64,000 nt of DNA, taken from assembly GCF_039566955.1 (NCBI RefSeq), contig NZ_CP154796.1, positions 6,634,001 through 6,698,000 on the forward strand, in the 5' to 3' direction. A program made the position numbers and the translations under genes. The stretch comes from Micromonospora sp. DSM 45708 (GTDB taxonomy: Bacteria > Actinomycetota > Actinomycetes > Mycobacteriales > Micromonosporaceae). Numbering within the stretch: position 1 is the stretch's first letter; every line of letters begins with the position of its first letter. The notes under the pieces were generated by a model that searched no databases, was not told the DNA's origin, and saw only the letters and a program-made list of their open reading frames with translations. Below are positions 8,064 to 16,031 of the stretch, piece by piece.

Positions 8064-8112
8064 GAGCAGGGGCCCCTTCTTGACATCCAGTGTCAAGAAG
8101 GGGCCCCTGCTC
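8064..8112. terminator. 22-bp perfect hairpin between convergent arcA and DUF5926 gene
   Basis: Arms 8064-8085 and 8091-8112 are perfect inverted copies around a five-base loop (TCCAG). The core of each arm is the GGGGCCCCTTCTTGACA repeat. It lies between convergent genes and should act in both directions. Confidence 0.75.
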
Positions 8113-8122
8113 ACCGCGGGGG

Positions 8123-9007
8123 TCAGCGCAGGGTGAGCTGACGACCGAGCAGGCCCTGGCGGGCCCGGCGGCCGGCCGCGTCCAGCGGCTCCCGGTCGGC
8201 GAGCGCCTCGGCGTAGCGCTTGGCGAACTCGGCGACCGGACCCTCCCACTCGACGGCCGGGGTGTCCTCCGGCAGGTCCCAGACCGGCGCCAGGCGGCCG
8301 TGCGCCCGGAACATGCCGGCGAACCGGGTGTCGTCGCCGAGCGTCAGCGCGCCGGTCGCGCCCAGCCGGGACAGGGCGTCCAGCGCCGCGTCCTCGTCGT
8401 CCGGCAGCACCCAACGCACGTGGGCCTTCTCCGGCACCTGGCACCAGTACGCCGCCCGGGCCGCGTCCAGCTTGACCGTCGGGTAGACCGCCGCGTTGGC
8501 CCGCTCCAGGGACGCCTGCACGGTCGGGTCGTCGGTGGCGCCCGGGTCGAGCCAGAACTCGAACCCGTCGTGCATGCTGATCTCCAGCGGCCCGTCCACC
8601 AGGATGTCCTGGAGGCGAGGACCGGGCCCCGGCAGCGGCGGCACGCTCACCTGACCGCCCGGATCGGTCCGCAGCGCGCAGAGCAGCGCGTCCGCCAGGT
8701 CCCGGGAGACGTCGCCGGACTGCTGGTGGCGCTGGAGGCCGATCAGGACCCGCCCGTCCGGCTTGGCCACCGCCGGGGCCGCCATCGGCAGCACGGTGGC
8801 CAGGACGACCGGCCGGTCGCCGTACTCCTCGACCAGCTCGGGGGTCAACCGCAGCGGCGCGGACGCGGCCGGCACCAACTCCCGCAGGGCGATCCACTCC
8901 GGCTCGTCGACCAGGCCCTCGAACGGTCGGGGCACGAAGACGTCGCGCACCTTCTCCCGCTTGGGGGTGGCTTCGGTGGCCCGTTGGCTCTTTCGACGCT
9001 TGCTCAC
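8123..9007 (-). CDS. DUF5926 family protein
   Basis: A 294-residue actinobacterial protein of unknown function that I place in DUF5926 from its overall layout: a basic N terminus (SKRRKSQRATEA), a VFVPRPFEGL opening, a conserved WIALRELVPAA segment, and a C-terminal WDLPEDTPAVEWEGPVAEF. No catalytic motif or membrane segment is seen, so it should be cytoplasmic. The GTG start is supported by TAGGCT eight bases upstream. It is monocistronic and converges on arcA. Confidence 0.75.
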   Translation of the reverse strand: MSKRRKSQRATEATPKREKVRDVFVPRPFEGLVDEPEWIALRELVPAASAPLRLTPELVEEYGDRPVVLATVLPMAAPAVAKPDGRVLIGLQRHQQSGDVSRDLADALLCALRTDPGGQVSVPPLPGPGPRLQDILVDGPLEISMHDGFEFWLDPGATDDPTVQASLERANAAVYPTVKLDAARAAYWCQVPEKAHVRWVLPDDEDAALDALSRLGATGALTLGDDTRFAGMFRAHGRLAPVWDLPEDTPAVEWEGPVAEFAKRYAEALADREPLDAAGRRARQGLLGRQLTLR

Positions 9008-9015
9008 GGCCAGAC

Positions 9016-9021
9016 AGCCTA
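9016..9021 (-). promoter_or_regulatory. -10 box (TAGGCT) of the DUF5926 gene
   Basis: TAGGCT is eight bases before the GTG at 9007 with no Shine-Dalgarno sequence, matching the leaderless pattern of this region. Confidence 0.5.
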
Positions 9022-9067
9022 GATGGCCGGAGGCCCGGCCGGGGGCGGGACCCGCACGCCCACCGGC

Positions 9068-9517
9068 TCAGCCGGCGACGACCAGGTCCGCCCGGTGCGA
9101 CCCGGTCGGGTCGAACTCCGCCCACACGCTCTGGCCCAGGCCGTCCCGGTCGACACCCCAGCGGCTGGCCATCCCGGCGACGATGTGCAGCCCGCGCCCG
9201 TCGACCGCGTCGGGGGACGCGACGCGCATGCGCGGGCCGGCGCCGGCGCCCCCGTCGGTGACCCGGAGCAGGACGACCGGCCCCCGGTCGGTGGCGCGCA
9301 GCCGCCAGGCCACCCGCACCACGTCGCCGGGCAGCGCCTCGGCGTGCCGGACCGCGTTGCCGACCAGTTCGGCCAGGACCGCCACCAGGTCCGCCAGCAG
9401 CGCCGGGGGTACGACGCCGGTCAGTTCGTCGGCGAGCCGGTGCCGGGCCACGCGCGCGCCGGTCCCGTGGTGGGGCACCACCACGCACCACGACCGTTCC
9501 GCCGGTCCTGTCGACAC
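9068..9517 (-). CDS. Anti-sigma-factor-type ATP-binding protein (HATPase_c)
   Basis: A 149-residue single-domain GHKL ATPase. The N box is ELVGNAVRHA near residue 62, the G1 box is VTDGGAGAGPRM near 100, and the G2 box is GRGLHIV near 120. Proteins of this type in actinobacteria are serine kinases or anti-sigma factors that bind anti-anti-sigma partners; none is adjacent. The GTG at 9517 follows GAGAGGA at good spacing; an upstream GTG would overlap the neighbouring kinase gene. The gene lies 32 bases downstream of the histidine kinase gene on the same strand, so co-transcription is likely. Confidence 0.75.
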   Translation of the reverse strand: MSTGPAERSWCVVVPHHGTGARVARHRLADELTGVVPPALLADLVAVLAELVGNAVRHAEALPGDVVRVAWRLRATDRGPVVLLRVTDGGAGAGPRMRVASPDAVDGRGLHIVAGMASRWGVDRDGLGQSVWAEFDPTGSHRADLVVAG

Positions 9518-9549
9518 GCCGTTCCTCTCCACCCCGTGAACGCCCCGGG

Positions 9550-11004
9550 TCAACCCCGGGGCAGCCGCACCTCCGCGACCGTACCTCCGCCGGCCCTCGG
9601 CCGGAGGGACACCCACCCGTTCTGCTGTTCCACGATCTGCCGGACGAGGTAGAGGCCCAGGCCGGCGCCGGGGTAGCGCCGGCGGTCACCGGACTCGCCC
9701 TGCCAGAACCGGTCGAAGGCCCGTTCCACGTGCTCCGGCCGGATGCCGATGCCCCGGTCGGCGACCCGGAACGAGACCGTCCGCTCGGTCGCGTCGGCGC
9801 CGATCTCGATCGGCGTGTCCGGCAGCGAGTACTTCCCCGCGTTGGTGCCCAGCTCGGTGAGGACGGTGGCCAGGCTGTGCCGGTCGCCGAGCGCCTTGGG
9901 CAGGTCGGCGGGCAGGTCGAGCACGATCCGGTGCCGGAGGTCGGCGGGCAGGTCGACCACCGCCGCCCGCAGCGCGTCGACCAGGTCGAACGGGGCGGCC
10001 GGTTCCCCGCCGGGGCGGTTCTCGGTGGCGGCGGTGAGTAGCCGGTCGACCAGCCGGGCCAGCTCGTTGGCGCGTTGGCCGATGATCCGGGCGGCCTGCC
10101 TCCGGTCGGCGTCGGTGAGCGACTCCCAGTGGTCGGTGAGCGTGTCCGCGTACCCCTTGATCACGGTGACCGGGGTGCGCAGCTCGTGGCTGGTCACCGC
10201 CACGAAGAGGTCCCGGTCGTGGTCGCGCCGCTGCTGGTCGGTGATGTCGCGGAAGGTGACCACCCGCAGCGCGGTCGGGCCGGGCAGCTCGCCGGAGGTG
10301 ATCCGGAGCCAGCGGCCGTCCGGCAGGCGATGGTCGAGCACCTGCCCGGACGGGGGCAGCGGGAACGGCAGCGGCCGGCTCAGCGCCTCCTCCGCCGGCC
10401 GGCCGATCACCTGCGCGGCGGCCGGGTTCCAGAGCCGGACCCGCTGGTCGCGGTCGACCACGGCCAGGCCGTCGGCGAGCGCCGCCACGACCGGGCCGTC
10501 GCCGTGCACCGGCAGGCCGGTCTGGTCGCCGTACATGTGCGCGATGCAGGCGGCGACGTACCCGACGACGGCGCGCTGCGAGGCGTCCAGCGGTTCGCCG
10601 GTCCGGTAGAGGGCGTGCAGGCTGCCGACGGTCAGCCCGGCGATCTCGGCGCGGGCCACGATCATCCGGCGCAGTCCCCGGCCGACCACCTCGTCGGCGA
10701 GCGCACCCGGGATCGCGTCGACCCGGATTTCCCGGACCGGGGGGCCGGCCAGCAGGCAGACGGTGGCCGGGTCGGTGGCCGGCAGCGGGCGGCCGGTCAC
10801 GAACTCGGCGCTGCCGGTCGCCGCGATCACCCGCCCGCCGGCCGGGGTGAACTCCACGAAGACCAGGCCCGCCGCGCCGAGCGCCGGTTCGACCTCCCGG
10901 AGCAGGCGGGTGAGCACGGAGAGGCCGGACTCGCCGGAATTGATCATTTGGATCGCGCTCGTGTGGCCGGCGATGAGGGTGGGGTAGTCGGTTCGCTCCG
11001 GCAT
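9550..11004 (-). CDS. GAF/PAS sensor histidine kinase
   Basis: A soluble 484-residue kinase with no membrane helices. Residues 25-160 look like a GAF domain, residues 170-260 a PAS domain (VVDRDQRVRLWNPAAAQVIGR), then HisKA with the phospho-acceptor in VTSHELRTPVTVIKGY near residue 278, and HATPase_c with ELGTNAGKYS, DRGIGI and GAGLGLYLV. No response regulator gene is next to it, so it is an orphan kinase by position. It is followed by a small HATPase regulator on the same strand, which suggests a joint stress-signalling role. Confidence 0.85.
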   Translation of the reverse strand: MPERTDYPTLIAGHTSAIQMINSGESGLSVLTRLLREVEPALGAAGLVFVEFTPAGGRVIAATGSAEFVTGRPLPATDPATVCLLAGPPVREIRVDAIPGALADEVVGRGLRRMIVARAEIAGLTVGSLHALYRTGEPLDASQRAVVGYVAACIAHMYGDQTGLPVHGDGPVVAALADGLAVVDRDQRVRLWNPAAAQVIGRPAEEALSRPLPFPLPPSGQVLDHRLPDGRWLRITSGELPGPTALRVVTFRDITDQQRRDHDRDLFVAVTSHELRTPVTVIKGYADTLTDHWESLTDADRRQAARIIGQRANELARLVDRLLTAATENRPGGEPAAPFDLVDALRAAVVDLPADLRHRIVLDLPADLPKALGDRHSLATVLTELGTNAGKYSLPDTPIEIGADATERTVSFRVADRGIGIRPEHVERAFDRFWQGESGDRRRYPGAGLGLYLVRQIVEQQNGWVSLRPRAGGGTVAEVRLPRG

Positions 11005-11080
11005 GTCCCGAGTGTGCCGCGCCGGTCGCGTCGGGGATACCCCCTCACCGGGCGACCGTCCCCCGGCGGATCGACGAGGC

Positions 11081-11872
11081 TCACCGGCCCAACCGGGCCA
11101 ACGCGCGGGCGGGCCGGTCCGTGATCACGCCGTCCACCCCGGCGGCCAGCACGAGTTCCAGGTCCTCCGGTTCGTTCACGGTCCAGACGTAGACCGAGTT
11201 GCCGGCGGCCCGCAGCGCCGGGACGAGCTGCGGGCGGGCCCGGACCAGCTCCACCCCCGGGCCGGCGATGCGGCTGCCGAAGGGCAGCCGGCCCAGCCGC
11301 AGCCAACGCGGCAGCACCTCCAGCAGCAGCACGGTGGGCAGCGTCGGCGCCAGCTCACGGATCCGGCGTACGGCCAGCGGCGAGAAGGACATCACGGTCA
11401 CCTGGACCGGATCGTCCGGGCCGGGCTCGGCCAGGCCGTGCCGGCGCAGCAGGTCGATCAGCCGGCGCTCGACGTCGCCCCGGTAGCGCGAGGGGTGCTT
11501 CGTCTCGATCAGCAGCCGGACCGGCCGCCCGGCGGCCAGCACCGCGTCGAGGAGCCGTTCCAGCGTGAGCAGCCGGATGTGCGACTCGTCGAGCCGGGCC
11601 GCCGCGACGGCCTCCGCCGCGGCGGGGTGCCAGGAGCCGAAGTCGAGCGCCTCCAGCTCGGCGAGCGTACGCGCGCTGACCAGGCCGTGACCGTTGCTGG
11701 TCCGGTCGAGCCGACGGTCGTGCACGCAGACCAGGTGCCCGTCGCGGGTCAGCCGGACGTCACACTCCAGCCCGTCCGCGCCCTCGTCCAGCGCGCGCAG
11801 GTAGGCGGCGAGCGTGTGCTCCGGCAGGTCGTACGAGGAGCCGCGGTGGGCGAAGACCAGGGGGTCGGTCAT
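11081..11872 (-). CDS. Glycerophosphodiester phosphodiesterase
   Basis: The 263-residue protein hydrolyses glycerophosphodiesters to glycerol-3-phosphate and an alcohol. The GDPD signature is complete: FAHRGSS at residues 7-13, PEHTLAAY near 18, and GADGLECDVRLTRDGHLVCVHD near residues 32-53, which holds the catalytic His pair and the metal-binding Glu and Asp. There is no signal peptide, so it should be cytoplasmic. The frame stays open upstream, but the family begins at MTDPLVFAHRG. It follows the rhodanese gene by only 14 bases and probably shares its transcript. Confidence 0.9.
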   Translation of the reverse strand: MTDPLVFAHRGSSYDLPEHTLAAYLRALDEGADGLECDVRLTRDGHLVCVHDRRLDRTSNGHGLVSARTLAELEALDFGSWHPAAAEAVAAARLDESHIRLLTLERLLDAVLAAGRPVRLLIETKHPSRYRGDVERRLIDLLRRHGLAEPGPDDPVQVTVMSFSPLAVRRIRELAPTLPTVLLLEVLPRWLRLGRLPFGSRIAGPGVELVRARPQLVPALRAAGNSVYVWTVNEPEDLELVLAAGVDGVITDRPARALARLGR

Positions 11873-11886
11873 GGCCGCACCGTGCC

Positions 11887-12222
11887 TCAGACGACCCGAC
11901 CCGGCTGCCCGTCGTCGGTGACCACGGGACGGCCGGCGGCGGCCCAGTCGCCCATCCCGCCCTCGACGTTGCGGACCTGGTCCCAGCCGTTGCGCAGCAG
12001 GTAGCCGACCACCTGCCCGGAACGGCCGCCGGAACGGCAGATCACCGCCACCTCGCGGTCGTCGGGAATCTCCGCGAGCCGGGCCGGCAGCTCGGTCATC
12101 GGCAGGTGGTGGGCGGCCGGCGCGTGGCCGGCGGCCCACTCGTCGTCCTCCCGGACGTCGAGCAGGTAGACGTCGTCGGGCACGGCCGACGCGGACACGC
12201 TGGGAAGTTGGGCTCCGAACAC
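11887..12222 (-). CDS. Single-domain rhodanese
   Basis: A 111-residue rhodanese. The domain opens with DDVYLLDVREDDEWAAGHAP, and the active-site loop CRSGGRS (Cys near residue 63) carries the sulfur-accepting cysteine, followed by NVEGGMGDWAAAGRPV. Such proteins transfer sulfane sulfur from thiosulfate or persulfides to thiols. The GTG start has TAGGCT seven bases upstream. It heads a likely two-gene unit with the glycerophosphodiesterase. Confidence 0.88.
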   Translation of the reverse strand: MFGAQLPSVSASAVPDDVYLLDVREDDEWAAGHAPAAHHLPMTELPARLAEIPDDREVAVICRSGGRSGQVVGYLLRNGWDQVRNVEGGMGDWAAAGRPVVTDDGQPGRVV

Positions 12223-12229
12223 GGGTCAA

Positions 12230-12235
12230 AGCCTA
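12230..12235 (-). promoter_or_regulatory. -10 box (TAGGCT) of the rhodanese gene
   Basis: TAGGCT followed by seven bases and the GTG at 12222; no ribosome binding site is visible. Confidence 0.55.
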
Positions 12236-12249
12236 GTCGCCCGTTGGGC

Positions 12250-13167
12250 TCAGAGCCGGTTGACCCAGCGCGGGTTGGCGCCGGCCCACTCCGGCACCCG
12301 GGTGTCCTGCAACGCGGTGAACAGATCGCCGCCGTCGGAGTCCAGCACCACGTACGACACCTGGTCGATGGTCTGCGGGTGGGAGGGCAGCCGGACCCCG
12401 CGCAGCGCGTCCGCCGGCAGCGCGCGGAGCGCGAACACCAGTTCGTTCAGGGGTACGCCGTTGGTGTCGACGGTCAGCGCCCCGCCGACGGCGCGCAGCA
12501 CCCGGTCCAGCTTCACCGGGTCGCCGCGCAGGTGCGTCTCGCCGGCCCGGTCGAGCACCGCCCGCAGCATCTGCTGCTGGTGCCGCTGCCGGTCGTAGTC
12601 GCCGTCGGGCAGGTCGTAGCGCTGCCGCACGTAGTCCAGTGTCCGGGCCCCGTCCATCCGCTGGCAGCCGGGCTCGAACCGGGCGCCGGTGTGGATCGAC
12701 CGGACCGGCGTGTCCACGCACATGCGGATGCCGCCGAGCTGGTCGATCACCCGGGTGAAGCCGGAGAAGTCGACGAGCGCGGCGCCGTCGAAACGGATGC
12801 CGGTGAGCCGGGTGAGGGTGGCGCTGAGCAGCCGCGCGCCGCCCTCACCACCGCCGCCGTGCTCGTACGCGGCGTTGACCTTGTCCTGACCGCCGGGCCA
12901 GCCGGGCGCGGCCGGGACGGCCACCAGCAGGTCGCGCGGCACGGAGATCAGGTACGCCTGCCGCATCCCGGCCGGCACGTGCACGATCAGGATGGTGTCC
13001 GAGCGCTGGTCGGCGGCGTTCGCGCCGGGCCGGTGGTCGGAGCCGATCAGCAGGTAGTTGAGTGCGCCGTCCAGGTCCGTCCGCTTCTTCCGGGCGGTCG
13101 GGTCGAGCAGCAGCTCCTTGCTGACCGTGCGGTCGTAGCGGTGGCTGAGCCAGTGCAGCCCGGCCAC
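12250..13167 (-). CDS. LCP family glycopolymer transferase, copy 1 (start uncertain)
   Basis: The LytR-CpsA-Psr domain (about residues 35-210) holds the pyrophosphate-binding motifs: LLIGSDHR, QRSDTILIVHVP and ISVPRDL. LCP enzymes move undecaprenyl-linked glycopolymers onto peptidoglycan outside the membrane. The only canonical start, the GTG at 13167, would cut the membrane anchor in half; the open frame continues upstream through a full helix (FLLGSGLALVLLATLGVAGL) to a stop at 13312-13314 without ATG, GTG or TTG. GGGGGGA precedes an ACG five bases further on at about 13272. The true start may be non-canonical. First of three tandem paralogues. Confidence 0.85.
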   Translation of the reverse strand: MAGLHWLSHRYDRTVSKELLLDPTARKKRTDLDGALNYLLIGSDHRPGANAADQRSDTILIVHVPAGMRQAYLISVPRDLLVAVPAAPGWPGGQDKVNAAYEHGGGGEGGARLLSATLTRLTGIRFDGAALVDFSGFTRVIDQLGGIRMCVDTPVRSIHTGARFEPGCQRMDGARTLDYVRQRYDLPDGDYDRQRHQQQMLRAVLDRAGETHLRGDPVKLDRVLRAVGGALTVDTNGVPLNELVFALRALPADALRGVRLPSHPQTIDQVSYVVLDSDGGDLFTALQDTRVPEWAGANPRWVNRL

Positions 13168-13351
13168 GCCGAGCGTGGCGAGCAGGACCAGGGCGAGCCC
13201 GCTGCCGAGCAGGAACCGGGGCCAGCGGGCCGGTCGAGGCCGCCCGCGTCGGTTCCGTGCTGGTCTGGACGTGACGATCCCCCCGTGGCGCCGACCTGAG
13301 ATCCGCTCAGGTCAGGCTACGGGGGGACGGGCCGGCCGGTGCCGGCTTTGG

Positions 13352-14572
13352 TCACTTCCGGGTGGAGAGGACGGTCGGGTTGGCCACGATGAAGTCGGCC
13401 AGCTTGTCGTTCTTGACCGCCTGGAACATCTCCATGGTCGTCTCGTTGAACGTCTCCCGGCCGTTGCTGTTGCCGGCGAACGTCCCGCCGTTGGTGCGCA
13501 GCGTGACCAGGTCGTTCCCGTTGAGGTTCTTGAGCGTGAAGATGAAGTCGGCGATCGGCACGCCGCCGGTGTCGAGCACGAACGCCTTGCCGGCGGCCTT
13601 CATCAGCGAGTTGAGCTTGATCGGGTTGGTCAGCATGCCACCGTCGGTGGCCTTCTTGGCCATCGCCTTGATGAGCTGCTGCTGGTTCTGCTGCCGGTCG
13701 TAGTCGCTGTTGGGCAGGCCGTAGCGCTGGCGGGAGTAGTCGAGCGCCTCCCAGCCCTCCATCTCCTTGCAGCCCTTCTTGTGCACCACCGGCTTGTAGG
13801 GCTTGCCGGTCTTCTTCGCGTCCGCGTTCCACATCGGCTTGCCCTCGACCATCGACATGTGGTGCGACGGGACCTCGTGGCTGACGCAGATCCGGACCGT
13901 GCCGAGCGCGTCGATGACGTTCTTGAAGCCGCCGAAGTTGATGATCGCGGCGCCGTCGAAGCTGATGCCGGTCATCCCCTTGATCGTCTTGGCCATCAAC
14001 TGGGCGCCGCCCTCCCAGCCGCCACCGTTCTGCGCGCCGTAGAAGAACGCGGCGTTGATCTTGTCGGTGCCGCCCTTGTAGCCACTGTTCTTGAACGCCG
14101 GGATGCGCGCCTCGGTGTCCCGGGGGATCGAGATCAGGTACGCCTGGTCGTGGCTGGCCGGGATGTGCAGCACGATGATCGTGTCCGACCGGACGTCGTC
14201 GGCGGCCCAGCGGGCCCGGGCGTCGACGCCGAGCAGCAGCATGTCGATCGGGCCGTCCAGGCTGTTGCCGCCCTCGGCCTCGCTCTTGCCGGCCTCACCG
14301 AGCAGGTTGCGCTGGGCGATGTTGTTGGTGGCCTGGCCGATCACGGCCTTGCTGCCGACGATCGCGACGCCGCTTGTCACCATCAGCACCGCGCCGAGCA
14401 CGAGCGTCAGCTTCGCCCAGAGCGGGTCCTTGCGCTTGGTGCGCTTCTTCTTCCCGCCACCGCCGCCGGGACCACGACCGCCGGAACCGGGCTGCGAGGG
14501 GATGACCGGGGGAACCCGCCCGGATGATCCGGGTGCCGGTGACTGCGGGCGACGACTGGTCTGGACCGACAT
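13352..14572 (-). CDS. LCP family glycopolymer transferase, copy 2
   Basis: A 406-residue type II membrane protein. Residues 1-50 are cytoplasmic and Pro/Gly-rich, ending in a basic patch (KKKRTKRK); one membrane helix spans about 55-75; the rest is extracellular. The LCP domain has LLLGVDARAR, VRSDTIIVLHIP and ISIPRDTEA, the Arg and Asp residues that bind the polyprenyl pyrophosphate. It is less G/C-biased and more lysine-rich than its neighbours. GGAG lies five bases before the ATG. Its substrate may be the wall glycopolymer or the exopolysaccharide encoded further right. Confidence 0.92.
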   Translation of the reverse strand: MSVQTSRRPQSPAPGSSGRVPPVIPSQPGSGGRGPGGGGGKKKRTKRKDPLWAKLTLVLGAVLMVTSGVAIVGSKAVIGQATNNIAQRNLLGEAGKSEAEGGNSLDGPIDMLLLGVDARARWAADDVRSDTIIVLHIPASHDQAYLISIPRDTEARIPAFKNSGYKGGTDKINAAFFYGAQNGGGWEGGAQLMAKTIKGMTGISFDGAAIINFGGFKNVIDALGTVRICVSHEVPSHHMSMVEGKPMWNADAKKTGKPYKPVVHKKGCKEMEGWEALDYSRQRYGLPNSDYDRQQNQQQLIKAMAKKATDGGMLTNPIKLNSLMKAAGKAFVLDTGGVPIADFIFTLKNLNGNDLVTLRTNGGTFAGNSNGRETFNETTMEMFQAVKNDKLADFIVANPTVLSTRK

Positions 14573-14712
14573 GCGTGCTCCAGCTCGGTGATCGGGGGCG
14601 GGACCACTTTACGTATCCGTTCCCGTTCTCGCGACCTCCTGAGGCGGGTATTCCCGTCAATCCCGGCCGATGGTGCCGAGATGTGGCCGAACGGGCGAGC
14701 CCGAGCGCCCGG

Positions 14713-15957
14713 TCAGCCGCCGGCGCTGTCGCCCGAATTCTTCTGGTTGGCCGCGACCCAGTCGGCCATCTTGTCCCCGGCGATGGCCTGGTACATCGCC
14801 AGCGCCTTCTCCCGGTCGGAGACCACCACCGACTGGCCGTCGACGGTCTGGCCCCCCAGGTTCGGGCTGGTGACGAACGTCAGGTTCTCGCCGCGCAGGC
14901 TGCGGAACTGCACCGCCATGTCGGTCAACGAGAATCCCTGGTCGACCGTGACGGCGGCGGTGACCGACTTCAGGAAGTCGTTCAGCTTCTTCGGGTTGGT
15001 CAGCGTGCCGGTGCTCGCCGCCTTGTCCATCAGCGCCTTCAGGAACTCCTGCTGGTGGCGCATCCGGGCGAAGTCGCCGTCCGGGAACTGCTTGCGCTGC
15101 CGCACCCAGTCCAGCGCCTCGGCGCCGTTCATGTGGTTCACGCCCTTGGTGAACGTCCGGTACGGCTTGTGGATCGACGTGACGGTGCGCTCCACCTTCA
15201 GGTCGACGCCGCCCAGCGCGTCGGTGACGTCCTTGAACCCGGCGAAGTCGATGGCCATGACGTGGTCGATGCGTACGTCGGTGAAGCACTCCACGGTCTT
15301 CACCGCCAGCGGCAGGCCGCCGAACGCGAACGCCGCGTTGATCTTGTTACGTGAGCCGGAGTCGCAGGACGCGCCCGCGTTCTCCGGGATCGGCACGTAC
15401 AGGTCACGCGGGACGGAGACCAGGTAGGCGCGCTTGTGGTCGGCCGGGATGTGCATGACGATCACGGTGTCCGCCCGCCACTTGCCGGCGCCGTCGACCG
15501 GGGCGTCCGGGTCCCGCGAGTCGCTGCCCACCAGCAGGATGTTGAACGCGCCGTCGACCTGCTTGGCCGGCCGCCCGCCGGTGATCTCCGAGAACGGGTC
15601 GGTGCGGGCCAGGTCGTCGTCGAGATTGCGGGCGTAGAACCAGGCCCCGATCCCACCGAGCAACGCCAGCACCAGCACCGCGATGCCGGCCACCAGGCCG
15701 ATGCGCCCCCAGCGCGGGCGGGGTCGACGGCCCGGCCCACCGAAGCCGCCGCCGCCCGTGCCACCGGGTCCGCCCGGTCCGCCCGGCCCACCGGGGCCGC
15801 CCGAGCGGGGCGCCTCGTCGTGCGACGGGTACCAGCGGGTTTCCGTGGCGCGGGCGCGCGCGGTGGCGCCCCGGTCGGAGCCGGGGACCGAGGCGCGGCC
15901 CGCACCCCGGTTCAGGGGGCGGGGGAGAGGTGCGCCGGCAGACGAGGTCGCTGACAT
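14713..15957 (-). CDS. LCP family glycopolymer transferase, copy 3
   Basis: A 414-residue LCP protein. The cytoplasmic N terminus (about 95 residues) contains a Gly-Gly-Pro repeat (five units near residue 53) before a single membrane helix (IGLVAGIAVLVLALLGG). The external LCP domain carries LLVGSDSRD, WRADTVIVMHIP and VSVPRDLYVP. A Cys pair (ASCDS, VECFT) may form a disulfide. The gene starts at an ATG seven bases after TACCCT, and no terminator is obvious before copy 2, so the three may be partly co-transcribed. Confidence 0.92.
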   Translation of the reverse strand: MSATSSAGAPLPRPLNRGAGRASVPGSDRGATARARATETRWYPSHDEAPRSGGPGGPGGPGGPGGTGGGGFGGPGRRPRPRWGRIGLVAGIAVLVLALLGGIGAWFYARNLDDDLARTDPFSEITGGRPAKQVDGAFNILLVGSDSRDPDAPVDGAGKWRADTVIVMHIPADHKRAYLVSVPRDLYVPIPENAGASCDSGSRNKINAAFAFGGLPLAVKTVECFTDVRIDHVMAIDFAGFKDVTDALGGVDLKVERTVTSIHKPYRTFTKGVNHMNGAEALDWVRQRKQFPDGDFARMRHQQEFLKALMDKAASTGTLTNPKKLNDFLKSVTAAVTVDQGFSLTDMAVQFRSLRGENLTFVTSPNLGGQTVDGQSVVVSDREKALAMYQAIAGDKMADWVAANQKNSGDSAGG

Positions 15958-15964
15958 GTAACCG

Positions 15965-15970
15965 AGGGTA
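15965..15970 (-). promoter_or_regulatory. -10 box (TACCCT) of LCP copy 3
   Basis: TACCCT lies seven bases before the ATG at 15957, the leaderless arrangement. Confidence 0.5.
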
Positions 15971-16031
15971 GGTCGGCCGTTCCACCGCCGCGCTCAGGCG
16001 CGCGCGGCGCTCAGCCGGCTGACAGCCGGGC

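Noticed and set aside
15773..15805. Gly-Gly-Pro repeat of LCP copy 3 as a separate mobile or variable repeat
   Set aside because: Short, in frame, and common as a linker in actinobacterial LCP tails.
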